NCBI RefSeq assembly: GCF_011059145.1
Contig: NZ_JAALLT010000001.1
Span: 947,560-1,011,559 of the forward strand
DNA from: Halalkalibaculum roseum
Lineage (GTDB): Bacteria; Bacteroidota; Rhodothermia; Balneolales; Balneolaceae
Direction of reading: 5' to 3'
Length of the DNA stretch: 64,000 nt
In this document: piece by piece, positions 54,773 to 64,000 of the stretch
Numbering within the stretch: the first letter of the stretch is position 1
Layout of the letters: every line of letters starts with the position of its first letter
Program-made: the position numbers and the translations under genes
The notes under the pieces: generated by a model
Databases searched by the model: none
What the model was told of the DNA's origin: nothing
Seen by the model: the letters and a program-made list of their open reading frames with translations, nothing else

Positions 54773-55348
54773 TTAGTGCATGTTAATTATCTCTTTATGT
54801 CTGAAACAAGAGACCAGATGGTCATTGACCATGCCCACAGCCTGCATGTGTGCATACATGATGGTGCTTCCCACAAATTTAAACCCTCTCTTTTTTAGAT
54901 CTTTCGCCAATTTATCGGAAATCTCTGTGGTTGCAGGTACGTCTGACATACTTGTCCAATGATTGACCACGGGTTCTCCATCTACAAATGACCAGATGTA
55001 GTCATCAAAGCTACCGTACCGGTCTTTCAATTCTATAAAATTTTGGGCATTCGTCACCGCAGACCGCACTTTCAATTTATTTCTTATAATGGCTGGATTG
55101 TTCAGCAGCTCTTGTATCTTTGCTTCGTCAAAACGGGCAACCTTCTCGACATCAAAATTGGCAAAGGCTTCACGGTAGCCTTCTCTTCTTTTGAGGATGG
55201 TGCTCCAGCTTAATCCGGCTTGTGCACCCTCGAGAATTAAAAATTCAAATTGAATCTTATCATCATGAACAGTTACTCCCCACTCCTTGTCATGATATTC
55301 TACATATTCGTCAAAGGTATTCTCGCACCAGTCACAACGTTTTTTCAT
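54773..55348 (-). CDS. tag: DNA-3-methyladenine glycosylase I
   Basis: 191 aa, the usual length for Tag, which removes 3-methyladenine from DNA in base excision repair. Motifs seen: RCDWCENTFDEYVEYHDKEWG at the start (first Zn ligand Cys4 or Cys7 and His18 region), AGLSWSTILKRREGYR (with the catalytic helix-hairpin-helix region), and the C-terminal QAVGMVNDHLVSCFRH with the remaining Zn-binding His/Cys. Monocistronic. Confidence 0.94.
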   Translation of the reverse strand: MKKRCDWCENTFDEYVEYHDKEWGVTVHDDKIQFEFLILEGAQAGLSWSTILKRREGYREAFANFDVEKVARFDEAKIQELLNNPAIIRNKLKVRSAVTNAQNFIELKDRYGSFDDYIWSFVDGEPVVNHWTSMSDVPATTEISDKLAKDLKKRGFKFVGSTIMYAHMQAVGMVNDHLVSCFRHKEIINMH

Positions 55349-55520
55349 GGCATCGGGTAGATTATAAGGTTTTGGAAATGAATGACTTGGGGCATTTTTG
55401 TTTTAAATCTTTAATGGTTTAATTCAAGCAGGCATTTCCATTGGTTACCTCCTCAATGAAACATGCATGATTATCGGTTCACGATTAGATAGCATAATTT
55501 AATTACTAAAGTACGACCAA

Positions 55521-58304
55521 ATGAAGGAAGAAGTAATAGCTTATTTTGAAAACAAGAGCGGTATCAGTGAAAATCTTGGAAGTAAAATAAAATCCCTTTC
55601 ACAGTTTCTTGAAAATGTAATTACGGAAAAAGAAAATGAAGATCTGTTCCGTGAAATGGCTTCACTTCCTGAATTGGCTGCTGATGCATTCGATGAAGAG
55701 TCAGAGAGCAGCTTTCAGGAACTGCAGAAGAAAATTCGGGAATATGATACAGCCGAAATTATTAAGTTTCTAAAATATAATACCGCCTTTTTTCATCTGG
55801 TAAACTCACTGGAACAGCATGAAATCACCCGTATAAACCGCCAGCGTGCCTTTGATACGAGTCCTGAGAACCCGCGCTCTGAAAGCATTGCCGAAGCGAT
55901 ATTTGGCCTAAAAGAAGCAGGCTATGATTACGAGGAAGCCTTGGAGATAATTGGGAAACTCGATATTCAACCGACTATCACAGCCCATCCAACCGAAGCA
56001 CGCAGGCACAGCGTTTTGGTAAAACAACAGCACATCACTTCCATGATCAGTCAACTGGAGGATGAATCTTTTACTCCGGAAGAGCGCGATAACATGGTGG
56101 TGGAAATATTGAATGAGATCAATCTATTGTTGGCCACCGATGAGGTTAGAACCGAGAAGGTTACTGTTGAAGATGAGGTGGAGAACGGGATGTTCTATTT
56201 CATGAATTCGATATGGGAAACAATACCGGTTTTATATGAAGACCTAAGGCACGCATTTGAAACCTATTACGGGAAATCTCCGGAGTTGCCTATCGTATTA
56301 CGCTACAGGTCATGGATCGGAAGTGACCGCGACGGTAATCCAAACGTTACCGAGGAGGTTACCTGGAATACGATCATGGAACAGCGCCAAAGTATACTCG
56401 GGCTGTACCTGGACGAACTGGATGAGTTACGCCGGTACCTAAGTATCTCTCAAAACCAGTTTGAGATCTCTGAAGAGTTGGAAGAATCGATTCAAAAGGA
56501 TGAACGAATTGTTCCGCTTTCCGTGCGGTATAACCGGCTTTATAGCCAGGAACCTTACCGGAGGAAGATAAGCCATATAATGCAGAAACTGCGGATGCAG
56601 CTTGAGGCTATTGAAGAGGGTGACAATAACCGGGTGATTCAGAAATCGGGTGATTATACTGCTGAGGATTTTCAGAAAGATCTTGAACTGATTAAGGTCA
56701 GCCTGGAAGAAAATGGACTTGAGAAGGTAGCCCACGAAGGCAAGGTGAATGATCTCATCATTCGCGCCAAAACCTTCGGCTTTCATATGGCGGCTCTGGA
56801 TATTCGACAGCACAGCCGTTTGCACGAAGAGACAATTGCTGAACTGCTGGATCTTGCCGAGGTAAGCGAAAATTATGCAGATCTCCCGGAAGAGGAGAAG
56901 GTTCAGTTGTTGACTAAAGAGCTTTCCAATCCAAGACCTTTGTGCCCCATACGCTCCAATATCTCGGAGGAATCTGCTAAAATCATGGGAGTGTTTCGAC
57001 TTATCGGTGACCTGCTAGAGCTCGATGCCAACAGTTTTGGCAGTTATATCATCAGTATGACGCACGGTGTCAGCGATATGCTTGAAGTGTTGATTCTAGC
57101 CAAGGAAGCCGGCCTTTGGAGTTTGACCGATGGTGTAGTGAAGAGCAGCATCAATGTAGTTCCCCTGTTTGAGACGATTGAAGATCTTGAAGTTTGTAAT
57201 GAATTGATGAAGCAAATTTTTGAAAATGATCTCTACGCTCGTCAGATTGAAGCAAGAGACAGTTTTCAGGAGATCATGCTGGGCTATTCCGACAGCAATA
57301 AAGACGGTGGTTACTGGATGGCCAACTGGGCACTGGAAAAAGCGCAGCAGAAATTGGGAGCGGTATGCCGCGAATATGAAATTGACTTCCGCCTGTTTCA
57401 TGGGCGAGGGGGTACTGTTGGACGAGGGGGTGGACGCTCCAATCAGGCTATCCTTGCACTTCCACCCATCAGCAATAACGGCAGGATTCGTTTTACTGAG
57501 CAGGGGGAAGTGATCTCTTTCAGGTATTCACTTTCTGCCATCACCCGCAGGCATCTTGAGCAGATTGTCAATGCCATGATTAGGGTTACCGTTTCTGAGG
57601 AAAAGGGTAGGGCTGAGAAAGAGCAGCTTGTTAAGTTTATGGATGATATGGCAAATGACTCTATGAACGCATACCGTACTTTGATTGATGATGAGGAGTT
57701 CTGGCCTTGGTACACCACCATTACGCCTATTGAGCATATCAGCCGTCTGCCCATTGCCTCACGCCCGGTTTCCAGGAGCGGTGCTGATGCCGCTGATTTT
57801 GAGAACCTGAGAGCCATCCCATGGGTGTTTGCATGGACCCAGGTTCGTTATAATGTGCCGGGGTGGTTCGGCATCGGTAATGTGCTCAAGGAGTTGGTAG
57901 AGAATGAGGAGCAGACCATGGAGAAGTTACAGGAATGGTATGATGATTGGATATTCTTTAAAACCATTCTGGATAACGCACAGCGGGAAATGGCCCGGAC
58001 GCACCTGCAGACTGCAGAAGTGTATGATATCTCGGAGAATGATAAGTTTGAGGAGCAAATTACAGGCGATTTCAATAAAGCCAGGGATGCCATTCTAAAG
58101 ATCTCCGGTCAGTCAGAAATCCTGGAGAACAGCCCGGTGATCCTCAAATCCATTCGCTTTCGTAATCCATTTACCTATCCACTGAATATGATGCAGGTAG
58201 AGCTGTTGAAGAGGTGGAGGAAGGATAAGGACAATGAGGAGCTTAGGGATGCCCTCTTCCTCAGTATTAACGGAATCGCCGCGGCTATGCAAAGCACCGG
58301 GTGA
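55521..58304 (+). CDS. ppc: Phosphoenolpyruvate carboxylase
   Basis: 927 aa. It makes oxaloacetate from PEP and bicarbonate to refill the TCA cycle. The catalytic H156 is in TAHPTEARR. Further motifs are GSDRDGNPNVT, GYSDSNKDGG and FHGRGGTVGRGGG; the last carries active-site residues. The C-terminus ends QSTG where most bacterial enzymes end in QNTG; the rest of the family-defining motifs are intact. Its stop is followed directly by an inverted repeat shared with the UDG gene end. Confidence 0.96.
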   Translation: MKEEVIAYFENKSGISENLGSKIKSLSQFLENVITEKENEDLFREMASLPELAADAFDEESESSFQELQKKIREYDTAEIIKFLKYNTAFFHLVNSLEQHEITRINRQRAFDTSPENPRSESIAEAIFGLKEAGYDYEEALEIIGKLDIQPTITAHPTEARRHSVLVKQQHITSMISQLEDESFTPEERDNMVVEILNEINLLLATDEVRTEKVTVEDEVENGMFYFMNSIWETIPVLYEDLRHAFETYYGKSPELPIVLRYRSWIGSDRDGNPNVTEEVTWNTIMEQRQSILGLYLDELDELRRYLSISQNQFEISEELEESIQKDERIVPLSVRYNRLYSQEPYRRKISHIMQKLRMQLEAIEEGDNNRVIQKSGDYTAEDFQKDLELIKVSLEENGLEKVAHEGKVNDLIIRAKTFGFHMAALDIRQHSRLHEETIAELLDLAEVSENYADLPEEEKVQLLTKELSNPRPLCPIRSNISEESAKIMGVFRLIGDLLELDANSFGSYIISMTHGVSDMLEVLILAKEAGLWSLTDGVVKSSINVVPLFETIEDLEVCNELMKQIFENDLYARQIEARDSFQEIMLGYSDSNKDGGYWMANWALEKAQQKLGAVCREYEIDFRLFHGRGGTVGRGGGRSNQAILALPPISNNGRIRFTEQGEVISFRYSLSAITRRHLEQIVNAMIRVTVSEEKGRAEKEQLVKFMDDMANDSMNAYRTLIDDEEFWPWYTTITPIEHISRLPIASRPVSRSGADAADFENLRAIPWVFAWTQVRYNVPGWFGIGNVLKELVENEEQTMEKLQEWYDDWIFFKTILDNAQREMARTHLQTAEVYDISENDKFEEQITGDFNKARDAILKISGQSEILENSPVILKSIRFRNPFTYPLNMMQVELLKRWRKDKDNEELRDALFLSINGIAAAMQSTG

Positions 58305-58404
58305 TGGAACACGGAAAACACAGGTCAGGCGAATTTTCACGGAAGATTATGATGGAAATAATTATTCAGCCTAAATCTGCCGAATCCCTTTTACCCGTGT
58401 TCCA
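58305..58404. repeat. Inverted repeats and CCGTG motif between convergent genes
   Basis: TGGAACACGG (58305-58314, straight after the ppc stop) is a perfect reverse complement of CCGTGTTCCA (58395-58404), whose bases code the last residues of the UDG-like gene. A reverse copy of the CCGTG...CGC motif lies at 58328-58347. The arms are 80 bases apart, so a large hairpin is possible. Confidence 0.55.
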
Positions 58405-59077
58405 TTAACTCTTTGAGCTGTCTACGGAATTTGGGAGCGCCGCCATTGGCAGGGTGCCGCACAGGGATATAACTGCTTCCGAATTCATCCAGTACTTGTT
58501 CGCATTTTCTTCCCACTGCAATGATTTTTCTATCAGGATATAGATCCAGAAAAGCCTGAAGCGAGGCAAAGCCGGCCTCAAGTTCGGAGTCAGTAGGGGT
58601 TCTGTTACTTAATAAGCCATCCTCGGGATCATATGGGTGCCAGGAGAGGGCATTCCACAAGACCGTTTCATAGGGATCTATACCTAGATTATAAAGCGCT
58701 TTCCACATGATCGTCGCCGTGGGCTCCGACATTCCTTTCTCATTGACCTCCCGTTTGCTGGTTCTTTCGGGCGCAATGGTTTTGAAGGCCCCGTCGGCGG
58801 GAATACCGTGAACGGACTTATGATGCCCCAGCAGTATACGCTCCGAGGTCATGGCAATTCCGGTGAAATGTCCGCCCTGGTACCCGAGGGCCTCCGCTAT
58901 AAACAGATATTTGGCAGAATCCAACCTTTCTGCAAGATAGGCCTGAAGCTGCCTTCTACGAATTTTTGGAGCGTCTGCACTCCGGTCATGTTTTTTATCC
59001 TGTTCAAACCAGGGGTTGAAGAATGCACCATTAGGCGTTTTTTCCAGCTCGTGGAATAAATTCTGCAGTTCAGTCAT
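58391..59077 (-). CDS. Uracil-DNA-glycosylase-like protein
   Basis: 228 aa from the ATG at 59077. The open frame extends upstream to 59533 but would overlap the M24 gene, so 59077 is the real start. Features of the uracil-DNA glycosylase superfamily: YLFIAEALGYQGGHFTGIAM (G-E-A-x-G-x-x-G-x-x-F/T motif), NALSWHPYDPEDG (motif with Asn), and PVRHPANGG (C-terminal H-P motif). Likely cytosolic base-excision repair or a related hydrolase. The M24 peptidase gene is 34 bases upstream. Confidence 0.83.
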   Translation of the reverse strand: MTELQNLFHELEKTPNGAFFNPWFEQDKKHDRSADAPKIRRRQLQAYLAERLDSAKYLFIAEALGYQGGHFTGIAMTSERILLGHHKSVHGIPADGAFKTIAPERTSKREVNEKGMSEPTATIMWKALYNLGIDPYETVLWNALSWHPYDPEDGLLSNRTPTDSELEAGFASLQAFLDLYPDRKIIAVGRKCEQVLDEFGSSYIPVRHPANGGAPKFRRQLKELMEHG

Positions 59078-59111
59078 AAATTTATTTACAGCAAAGCTCC
59101 GGGATGATCTA

Positions 59112-60479
59112 TTATTGTCTGGGTATAAGCCAAAGTTTCGTCTGGCGGCCGTCAATATAATGAACCTCTTCTCCATCAAAAAAAGCATCCTCTTCCAGCA
59201 TAATTCTAATGTCTTTATCCCATTCCGGAATGTTAACTGTGGCATTGAGTTCAATGGAATGGGCGGTATTTGAATAAAGCGGGTAATCTCCTTTTCCGGG
59301 GACGCCTTCCTGCTGGTCCCAAAGTCCAATAGTAGGTCCCGCGGCATGGCCATGATACCCGATGGGGTGGGTATAAATACTTGGCCTGATACCCTCCTCG
59401 ATAGCTTGTTCCCTGGCAGCCTTGAGTATCTCGTTGCCACTGCGACCGGCTCTAAAGTTATTGGTAAGAATGTCCTGAAGCCGGTTGCCGGTTGCAAGCG
59501 CCTGATGCAATCCTTCGGGAGCATCGTCCTCATTACGTTTTAGCACATAGGCATGCTGTTGGGTGTCGGTATTGAGACCCAGGTACGTAATACCGAAATC
59601 TACATGCAGCAGGTCTCCCGGTCGAATTATATTAGAAGAGGGACGCTTGGAGAAATTCTGAAGGAAGCCGGCTTCCGGTTCATCTTCACGCTGAACGGAG
59701 ACACTGGGATGGAACCAGGCGCTTAACTTTAACTCGCGAATACGCTCCCGGTACCACCACTCCACATCATCGGTGGTGGTTACGCCCGGCTGAATAACCG
59801 CTTCTGAAAATCCTTCCGCTATAACGTCATGGGCAATTTGACAAATAAGCGGATAAACCTGCATCTCAGGTTCCACCCTGGTTTCAAGCCAGCCTATCGC
59901 CAGATTTTCACCTGACACAACACGATTTCGTAAGTTGGGAGGTAATGCTGCCCGGAATGCATTGTATTCGGTATGAGAGATACCGTCAGCCAGTGCGAAG
60001 GTCTTTGAATAGTTGAGGGCTATTTTATCCGGATCCCGTTCCGATATAACTTCCGAAAGCCGAGCCCATTGATCGGGCTGTTCCTCCTTATTCCATGCTG
60101 TTTTGAAAAACTCCCCGATATCATAACGGGCAACAGCCAAACGTTCTACGGTTTCACCGTTATCGTAAAATACCAGTACGGTTCGTCTGCGAGCCGACTG
60201 CCAGGTGGCGGGCAACATCGTTTTAATGACGGGGTCTTCATTATACTCCCGCGCAATGATGATCCACATATCAATGTTTTCCCGACGCATCAGTTCCGGC
60301 ACTACGTTATCCAGACGATAGTTAAGCCAGGTATTTTGAACTTCAGCGCGTTTCTGCATGTCCAGTATAACGGGGGGCGACTGGGAGTAAGATGAAGAAG
60401 TTGCAGCAATCGAAATGAAAACAAAAAGGTAAAATGAATTTTTGAAAAGTTTCACAAATGAAGTATGATTGGATCGCAT
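59112..60479 (-). CDS. Secreted M24-family metallopeptidase (Xaa-Pro aminopeptidase-like)
   Basis: 455 aa with a signal peptide (about 10-32, SSYSQ). The C-terminal pita-bread fold has the dinuclear metal ligands in order: Asp in LLHVDFGITY, Asp in GLNTDTQQHAY, His in IGYHGHAAGP, Glu in HSIELNATV and Glu in LEEDAFF. The N-terminal domain binds substrate. It likely trims Xaa-Pro peptides in the periplasm. Confidence 0.93.
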   Translation of the reverse strand: MRSNHTSFVKLFKNSFYLFVFISIAATSSSYSQSPPVILDMQKRAEVQNTWLNYRLDNVVPELMRRENIDMWIIIAREYNEDPVIKTMLPATWQSARRRTVLVFYDNGETVERLAVARYDIGEFFKTAWNKEEQPDQWARLSEVISERDPDKIALNYSKTFALADGISHTEYNAFRAALPPNLRNRVVSGENLAIGWLETRVEPEMQVYPLICQIAHDVIAEGFSEAVIQPGVTTTDDVEWWYRERIRELKLSAWFHPSVSVQREDEPEAGFLQNFSKRPSSNIIRPGDLLHVDFGITYLGLNTDTQQHAYVLKRNEDDAPEGLHQALATGNRLQDILTNNFRAGRSGNEILKAAREQAIEEGIRPSIYTHPIGYHGHAAGPTIGLWDQQEGVPGKGDYPLYSNTAHSIELNATVNIPEWDKDIRIMLEEDAFFDGEEVHYIDGRQTKLWLIPRQ

Positions 60480-60626
60480 TGAATAATAAGTAAAATTAGT
60501 AATGTTTTTGTAGCTTTACCCTTCAATAAATAAGGCTAATTAATAAAAGTTAATCCAAATTAGTCAGCTATTTAATAAAAAAGCTTCTAACTTAACAGCC
60601 CGTTCTTAAACAAAATTTAGAGACCC

Positions 60627-61700
60627 ATGGATACATTGACCGATATTGCTGTTCAAAAAGCAGAACAAAGTCGTTTGCCTGAAGTTGATTTGGATAATCC
60701 GGGATTCGGCAAGGTTTTTACCGATCACATGCTGGAGATGGAGTACAAGAATGGCGAATGGAAGCAACCGGTTATTAAACCATACGGTCCCATACAAATT
60801 ACTCCCGCCTTGTCTACGCTGCACTACGGGCAATCGGTTTTTGAGGGCACAAAGGCTTATTATATTGACGGCAAGACTGTCAACCTCTTTCGCCCTGAGA
60901 AGAACTATGAGCGCATGGCCAACTCTTGCGAAAGACTATGTATCCCAAAAATAGATCGAGAAACTTTTTTAGAAGGCATCCGCAAGCTGGTTAAGCTCGA
61001 CCACAAATGGGTCCCTGAGAAAGACGGTAATTCACTTTACATTCGGCCATTTGCATGTGCCTGGGATACGCAGGTTGCTGCAAAAGTTTCCGATACTTAT
61101 CGTTTCTACATTATACTCTCACCGGTTGGCTCGTATTACGACGCACCTGTTAGATTAATTACTTCTCAGAATTATGTTCGTGCCGTTGAAGGGGGATTCG
61201 GTGAAGCCAAAACTGCAGGTAACTATGCCGCCAGTTTTTATCCGGCTCGTAAAGCCCAGCAAATGGGCTTCAGTCAGGTATTGTGGCTCGATGCTTTTGA
61301 TCATGAATATGTGGAAGAGGTAGGCACTATGAATATATTCTTCCTGATTGATGATGTGCTGATCACGCCACCCTTGGGCGGAACCATTTTGCCCGGGGTA
61401 ACACGCGACTCCGTATTGAAACTTGCCCGAAGTTGGGACATGGATGTGGAGGAGCGAAAAATCGGTATGACTGAGGTTATGGAAGCAGCCCGTTCCGGCA
61501 AGTTGCAGGAAGTCTTCGGCGCGGGAACGGCTGCAGTGATTTCTCCTGTCAAAGAGATTCGACATCACGGCGAGCTGATAACCATCCACGAGGATGGAAG
61601 AGGTCCGGTAGGCCAGAAACTGTACGATACCATTTATGGTATACAGCGTGGTAAACTTGAAGACCGCTTTAACTGGACCCATTCCATTGAGGTGGCGTAA
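60627..61700 (+). CDS. ilvE: Branched-chain amino acid aminotransferase
   Basis: 357 aa, fold-type IV PLP enzyme of the longer BCAT class. The cofactor lysine is K209 (YPARKAQQMGF), followed by QVLWLDAFDHEYVEEVGTMN and GTILPGVTRDSVL, the family motif. It makes Val, Leu and Ile from their oxo acids and glutamate. Monocistronic; a 147-base leader shows no obvious leucine-rich attenuator peptide. Confidence 0.95.
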   Translation: MDTLTDIAVQKAEQSRLPEVDLDNPGFGKVFTDHMLEMEYKNGEWKQPVIKPYGPIQITPALSTLHYGQSVFEGTKAYYIDGKTVNLFRPEKNYERMANSCERLCIPKIDRETFLEGIRKLVKLDHKWVPEKDGNSLYIRPFACAWDTQVAAKVSDTYRFYIILSPVGSYYDAPVRLITSQNYVRAVEGGFGEAKTAGNYAASFYPARKAQQMGFSQVLWLDAFDHEYVEEVGTMNIFFLIDDVLITPPLGGTILPGVTRDSVLKLARSWDMDVEERKIGMTEVMEAARSGKLQEVFGAGTAAVISPVKEIRHHGELITIHEDGRGPVGQKLYDTIYGIQRGKLEDRFNWTHSIEVA

Positions 61701-61788
61701 CTTATTTTTTCATAATCTTCAACTTTGACCATTGGTATCAAGAATGGAAAATCTGGTCGTGAGTAGAATTATTGATACCGGATCAAGC

Positions 61789-62718
61789 CTAATATCCTTT
61801 TTCTCGGTCCACCTTGTGCTTGAGGTCCATGCCTGACAGAGCCCTTTTATAATTGTCCACTATCTGGGGCGCCACTTCTTCGGGAGGAGTCAAACTGGAA
61901 ACATGGGGAGTGATCATAATTTTTTCGCGATTCCAGAAGGCATGGCTTTCGGGTAGTGGTTCTTTTGAAAATACATCCAGCAGGGCTCCTTCCATCCACT
62001 CCTTATCGAGAGCATAAATCAAATCTTCTTCTACCAGGTGCTCACCTCTGGCAACATTAATCAGGTACCCGGGCCTCTTTAGTTTTTTGAAGGTATCAAG
62101 ATCCAGAATGCCTTCGGTTTCTTCGGTCAATGGAAGCATGCAAATAAGCAAACAACAACCGGTCAAAAAGGACTCCAGTTCTTCCTTCCCGGAATAGGTC
62201 TCCACGTTTTCAATATTTTTAACTGATTTAGACCATCCCGAAACCCGGTATTCAAGCTGAGCGAGGTAGGTTGCCGTGGGACGTCCGAGTTCTCCCAATC
62301 CCATGATGCCTATGGTAAATTCTTCCGGTGACTTGTTGGGATGGGGCTCCCAAATGCCTTTAACTTTTTGCATGGCATACATGTGGGTATTCCTCTGGTA
62401 GTTCAAAACAGCGTTTAAAACATATTCTTTCATCTGGCTAACCAATGAAGGTGAAACTACACGGCAAATTGGTATGTCTTCAGGCAAGGAATCGTCTTTC
62501 AATAAATGGTCGGCCCCGGCTCCCAGGGAAGAGACTGCCTTTAGATTGGGATAGGAGTTGAGTACCTGTTTGGGCTGGTTCCAGGCTACTACATATTGGA
62601 CCTTTTCAGAGTTTGAAACTCCGGGCCATATTTCAACGTCGAGATTTGGGTCAATATTTAGCAGGGCTTCTTTCCAGGGTTGCATATTCCTGTCAGGTGC
62701 CAGCAAAACTAAGGACAT
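61789..62718 (-). CDS. D-2-hydroxyacid dehydrogenase, GhrA-like glyoxylate/hydroxypyruvate reductase
   Basis: 309 aa. NAD(P)-binding GIMGLGELGRPTATYL at 136-151 (G-x-G-x-x-G). Catalytic Arg in NVARGEHL, Glu in FSKEPLPESH and His in MITPHVSSLT. The N-terminus reads as GhrA-like (VVAWNQPKQVLNSYPNLKAV). Reduces glyoxylate or hydroxypyruvate. Divergent from the DUF4174 gene. Confidence 0.92.
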   Translation of the reverse strand: MSLVLLAPDRNMQPWKEALLNIDPNLDVEIWPGVSNSEKVQYVVAWNQPKQVLNSYPNLKAVSSLGAGADHLLKDDSLPEDIPICRVVSPSLVSQMKEYVLNAVLNYQRNTHMYAMQKVKGIWEPHPNKSPEEFTIGIMGLGELGRPTATYLAQLEYRVSGWSKSVKNIENVETYSGKEELESFLTGCCLLICMLPLTEETEGILDLDTFKKLKRPGYLINVARGEHLVEEDLIYALDKEWMEGALLDVFSKEPLPESHAFWNREKIMITPHVSSLTPPEEVAPQIVDNYKRALSGMDLKHKVDREKGY

Positions 62719-62771
62719 AGAGAACTGAAGCTTTAGAATTGATGTTTATAGTATTTCATGGTAATAAATCA

Positions 62772-63236
62772 ATGATATTCATGCTTGCCAAAATTCTTTT
62801 AAATGCGACATTAATTTCTTTACTGTTTCCGTACATGATGCTGGCCCAGAATGAGAGTGAATTTCAATTGTCTGACTATCGATGGGAAAATCGGCTGTTG
62901 CTCGTTTTTGCCCCCTCACAGGAAAATGACGATTACCAAAAACAGTTAGAAGAACTGAACAGTAATAGGGAGGGAGTGCTCGATCGGGATCTCAAAATTG
63001 TTCATTTATTCAGTGATGATGCATCAAATATTGACGGTCAGCAAATTGATGATAAGAGTACGGAAGACATATACAAAAAGTATGAGGTAACACCGGGGCA
63101 ATACACTGTCATCCTAATTGGAAAAGACGGTACTGTAAAGCTTAGAACAGGTAATTTACTAACGAATAAGGAAGTGTTTGGTCTAATAGATAGCATGCCG
63201 ATGCGGCAGCGCGAGATGCGCGAACAAGGTGAATGA
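62772..63236 (+). CDS. Secreted DUF4174-domain protein
   Basis: 154 aa from the ATG at 62772, which gives a signal peptide ending near MLAQ; an ATG at 62739 adds 11 residues. The core LSDYRWENRLLLVFAPSQEN, VLDRDLKIVHLFSDD and TVILIGKDGTVKLRTG is a DUF4174, thioredoxin-like fold without a redox cysteine pair. Probably periplasmic; function unknown. Confidence 0.87.
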   Translation: MIFMLAKILLNATLISLLFPYMMLAQNESEFQLSDYRWENRLLLVFAPSQENDDYQKQLEELNSNREGVLDRDLKIVHLFSDDASNIDGQQIDDKSTEDIYKKYEVTPGQYTVILIGKDGTVKLRTGNLLTNKEVFGLIDSMPMRQREMREQGE

Positions 63237-63355
63237 CCTTACCTTGATTTTAGCGGATTGAAAAAATAATTCATTGTGGAGAATAAAAAACTCCGTAATA
63301 TTGAATGATGCACACCTAACCTAAATCAGTTATCCATCTCTTTTCACAGAATATT

Positions 63356-64000
63356 ATGAAAGCCGCCATCCCACTAAACATACTGCCTCAGCCCGACGAC
63401 AGTACCTGCGGGCCAACCAGTTTACATACTATCTATTCCTACTATGGGGATGACATTTCCCTGCAGCAGGTTATCGACGAGGTAGAAACCCTGGAGGAGG
63501 GAGGTACGCTTGGTTGTCTGCTTGCCAATCATGCACTGAGCCGTGGTTACCGGGCAACAATCTATACCTATAACCTGAATATGTTTGATCCGACATGGTT
63601 CGGTCATGAACAGTTTTTTATCAAAAATAAACTTGAGCTGCAGTCCCAACACAAACAGAACCCAAAACTGCTGACGGCAACGACTGCTTATACTACTTTT
63701 TTAGACCAGGGCGGGAAATTAAAATACGAGGTCTTGAAGCCTGCATTGATCCGCAGGTATTTGAATAAGCGCATCCCGATTTTAACCGGTCTCAGTTCTA
63801 CCTTTCTCTATGGCAGCATGAGAGAGCATGGAGAAAATATGGATTATGATGATCTGCGTGGAGAACCCTCAGGTCACTTTGTGGTGCTCAACGGTTATGA
63901 TAAAAGCAGACGCACCATCTCAGTTGCCGATCCGCTGCACACCAATCCGCTGGGTGAAGGTCCTCTCTATGAAACTGGGATAGACCGCCTGATTAATGCC
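63356..64000 (+). CDS. C39-like peptidase protein, cut by window end
   Basis: 215 codons without stop, truncated at the window edge. Begins MKAAIPLNILPQPDDSTCGP; C18 of the STCGPTSLHT motif is the likely nucleophile. The partner His is in GEPSGHFVVLNGYD and the Asp in VADPLHTNP. C39-like proteins of this sort occur next to RimK/GNAT genes; whatever follows is outside the window. No double-glycine transporter domain is seen. Confidence 0.85.
   Translation, partial: MKAAIPLNILPQPDDSTCGPTSLHTIYSYYGDDISLQQVIDEVETLEEGGTLGCLLANHALSRGYRATIYTYNLNMFDPTWFGHEQFFIKNKLELQSQHKQNPKLLTATTAYTTFLDQGGKLKYEVLKPALIRRYLNKRIPILTGLSSTFLYGSMREHGENMDYDDLRGEPSGHFVVLNGYDKSRRTISVADPLHTNPLGEGPLYETGIDRLINA

Noticed and set aside
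59078-59533. N-terminal extension of the UDG-like gene
   Set aside because: Overlaps the 3' end of the M24 peptidase gene in another frame; the family starts at 59077.
1-64000. CRISPR arrays, tRNA, rRNA, prophage or insertion sequence
   Set aside because: No regularly spaced repeats, no tRNA-like cloverleaf, no transposase or integrase motif was found on either strand by eye.

Overview
The window looks like chromosomal DNA of a free-living Gram-negative bacterium of the Bacteroidota/Balneolota type. This is an inference; there is no rRNA in the window. It rests on a hybrid kinase with an AraC-type output domain, a short Bacteroidota-style histone H1-like protein, many lipoproteins and secreted beta-propeller or peptidase proteins, mostly weak Shine-Dalgarno sequences, and mid-40s GC. 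There are no tRNAs, prophage genes, transposases or CRISPR arrays. About 57 protein genes are supported. The last one is cut by the window edge, and I saw no frameshifted gene.

Layout. 1-6.8 kb: two sensor kinases sharing one six-helix membrane sensor domain. Between them lie a GNAT acetyltransferase and an operon of a lipoprotein and an Omp85-type barrel; a composite ~100 bp repeat lies either side of the first kinase and the GNAT gene. 7-12 kb: a 2-oxoglutarate hydroxylase, an envelope protein, a small AraC-like regulator, a beta-helix lipoprotein/diheme cytochrome lipoprotein pair, and a cold-shock protein. 12-16 kb: sugar porter, fructokinase-like kinase and Gfo/Idh/MocA oxidoreductase. 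16-25.5 kb: nucleotidyl cyclase with a pseudo-receiver, MFS exporter, histone-like protein, a PH-domain pair, a fatty-acid desaturase, a stand-alone receiver and a ZIP transporter. 25.6-33.9 kb: two secreted propeller proteins, glycine decarboxylase, OsmC, VOC and DinB proteins. 34-42.7 kb: an M16 peptidase pair, a Kup potassium transporter and an S9 peptidase.

42.7-53.9 kb is the most interesting block. A GntR/UTRA regulator is divergent from a DUF302 protein, a TolC/adaptor/RND efflux system, a small PII-like protein, a DUF2892 membrane protein, a CstB-like persulfide dioxygenase-rhodanese fusion, a TauE/SafE exporter and two tandem membrane-attached rhodaneses. The divergent promoter region holds two matching inverted copies of a 15-bp sequence. 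One overlaps the -35 of an almost perfect sigma-70-type promoter. I read this as a sulfane-sulfur/thiol stress module with its own export pump.

54-64 kb: housekeeping and repair genes (Tag, PEP carboxylase, a uracil-DNA-glycosylase-like protein, M24 peptidase, branched-chain aminotransferase, GhrA-like reductase, DUF4174 protein), then a truncated C39-like protein. Small palindromic repeats sit in several intergenic gaps, including two convergent gene ends.
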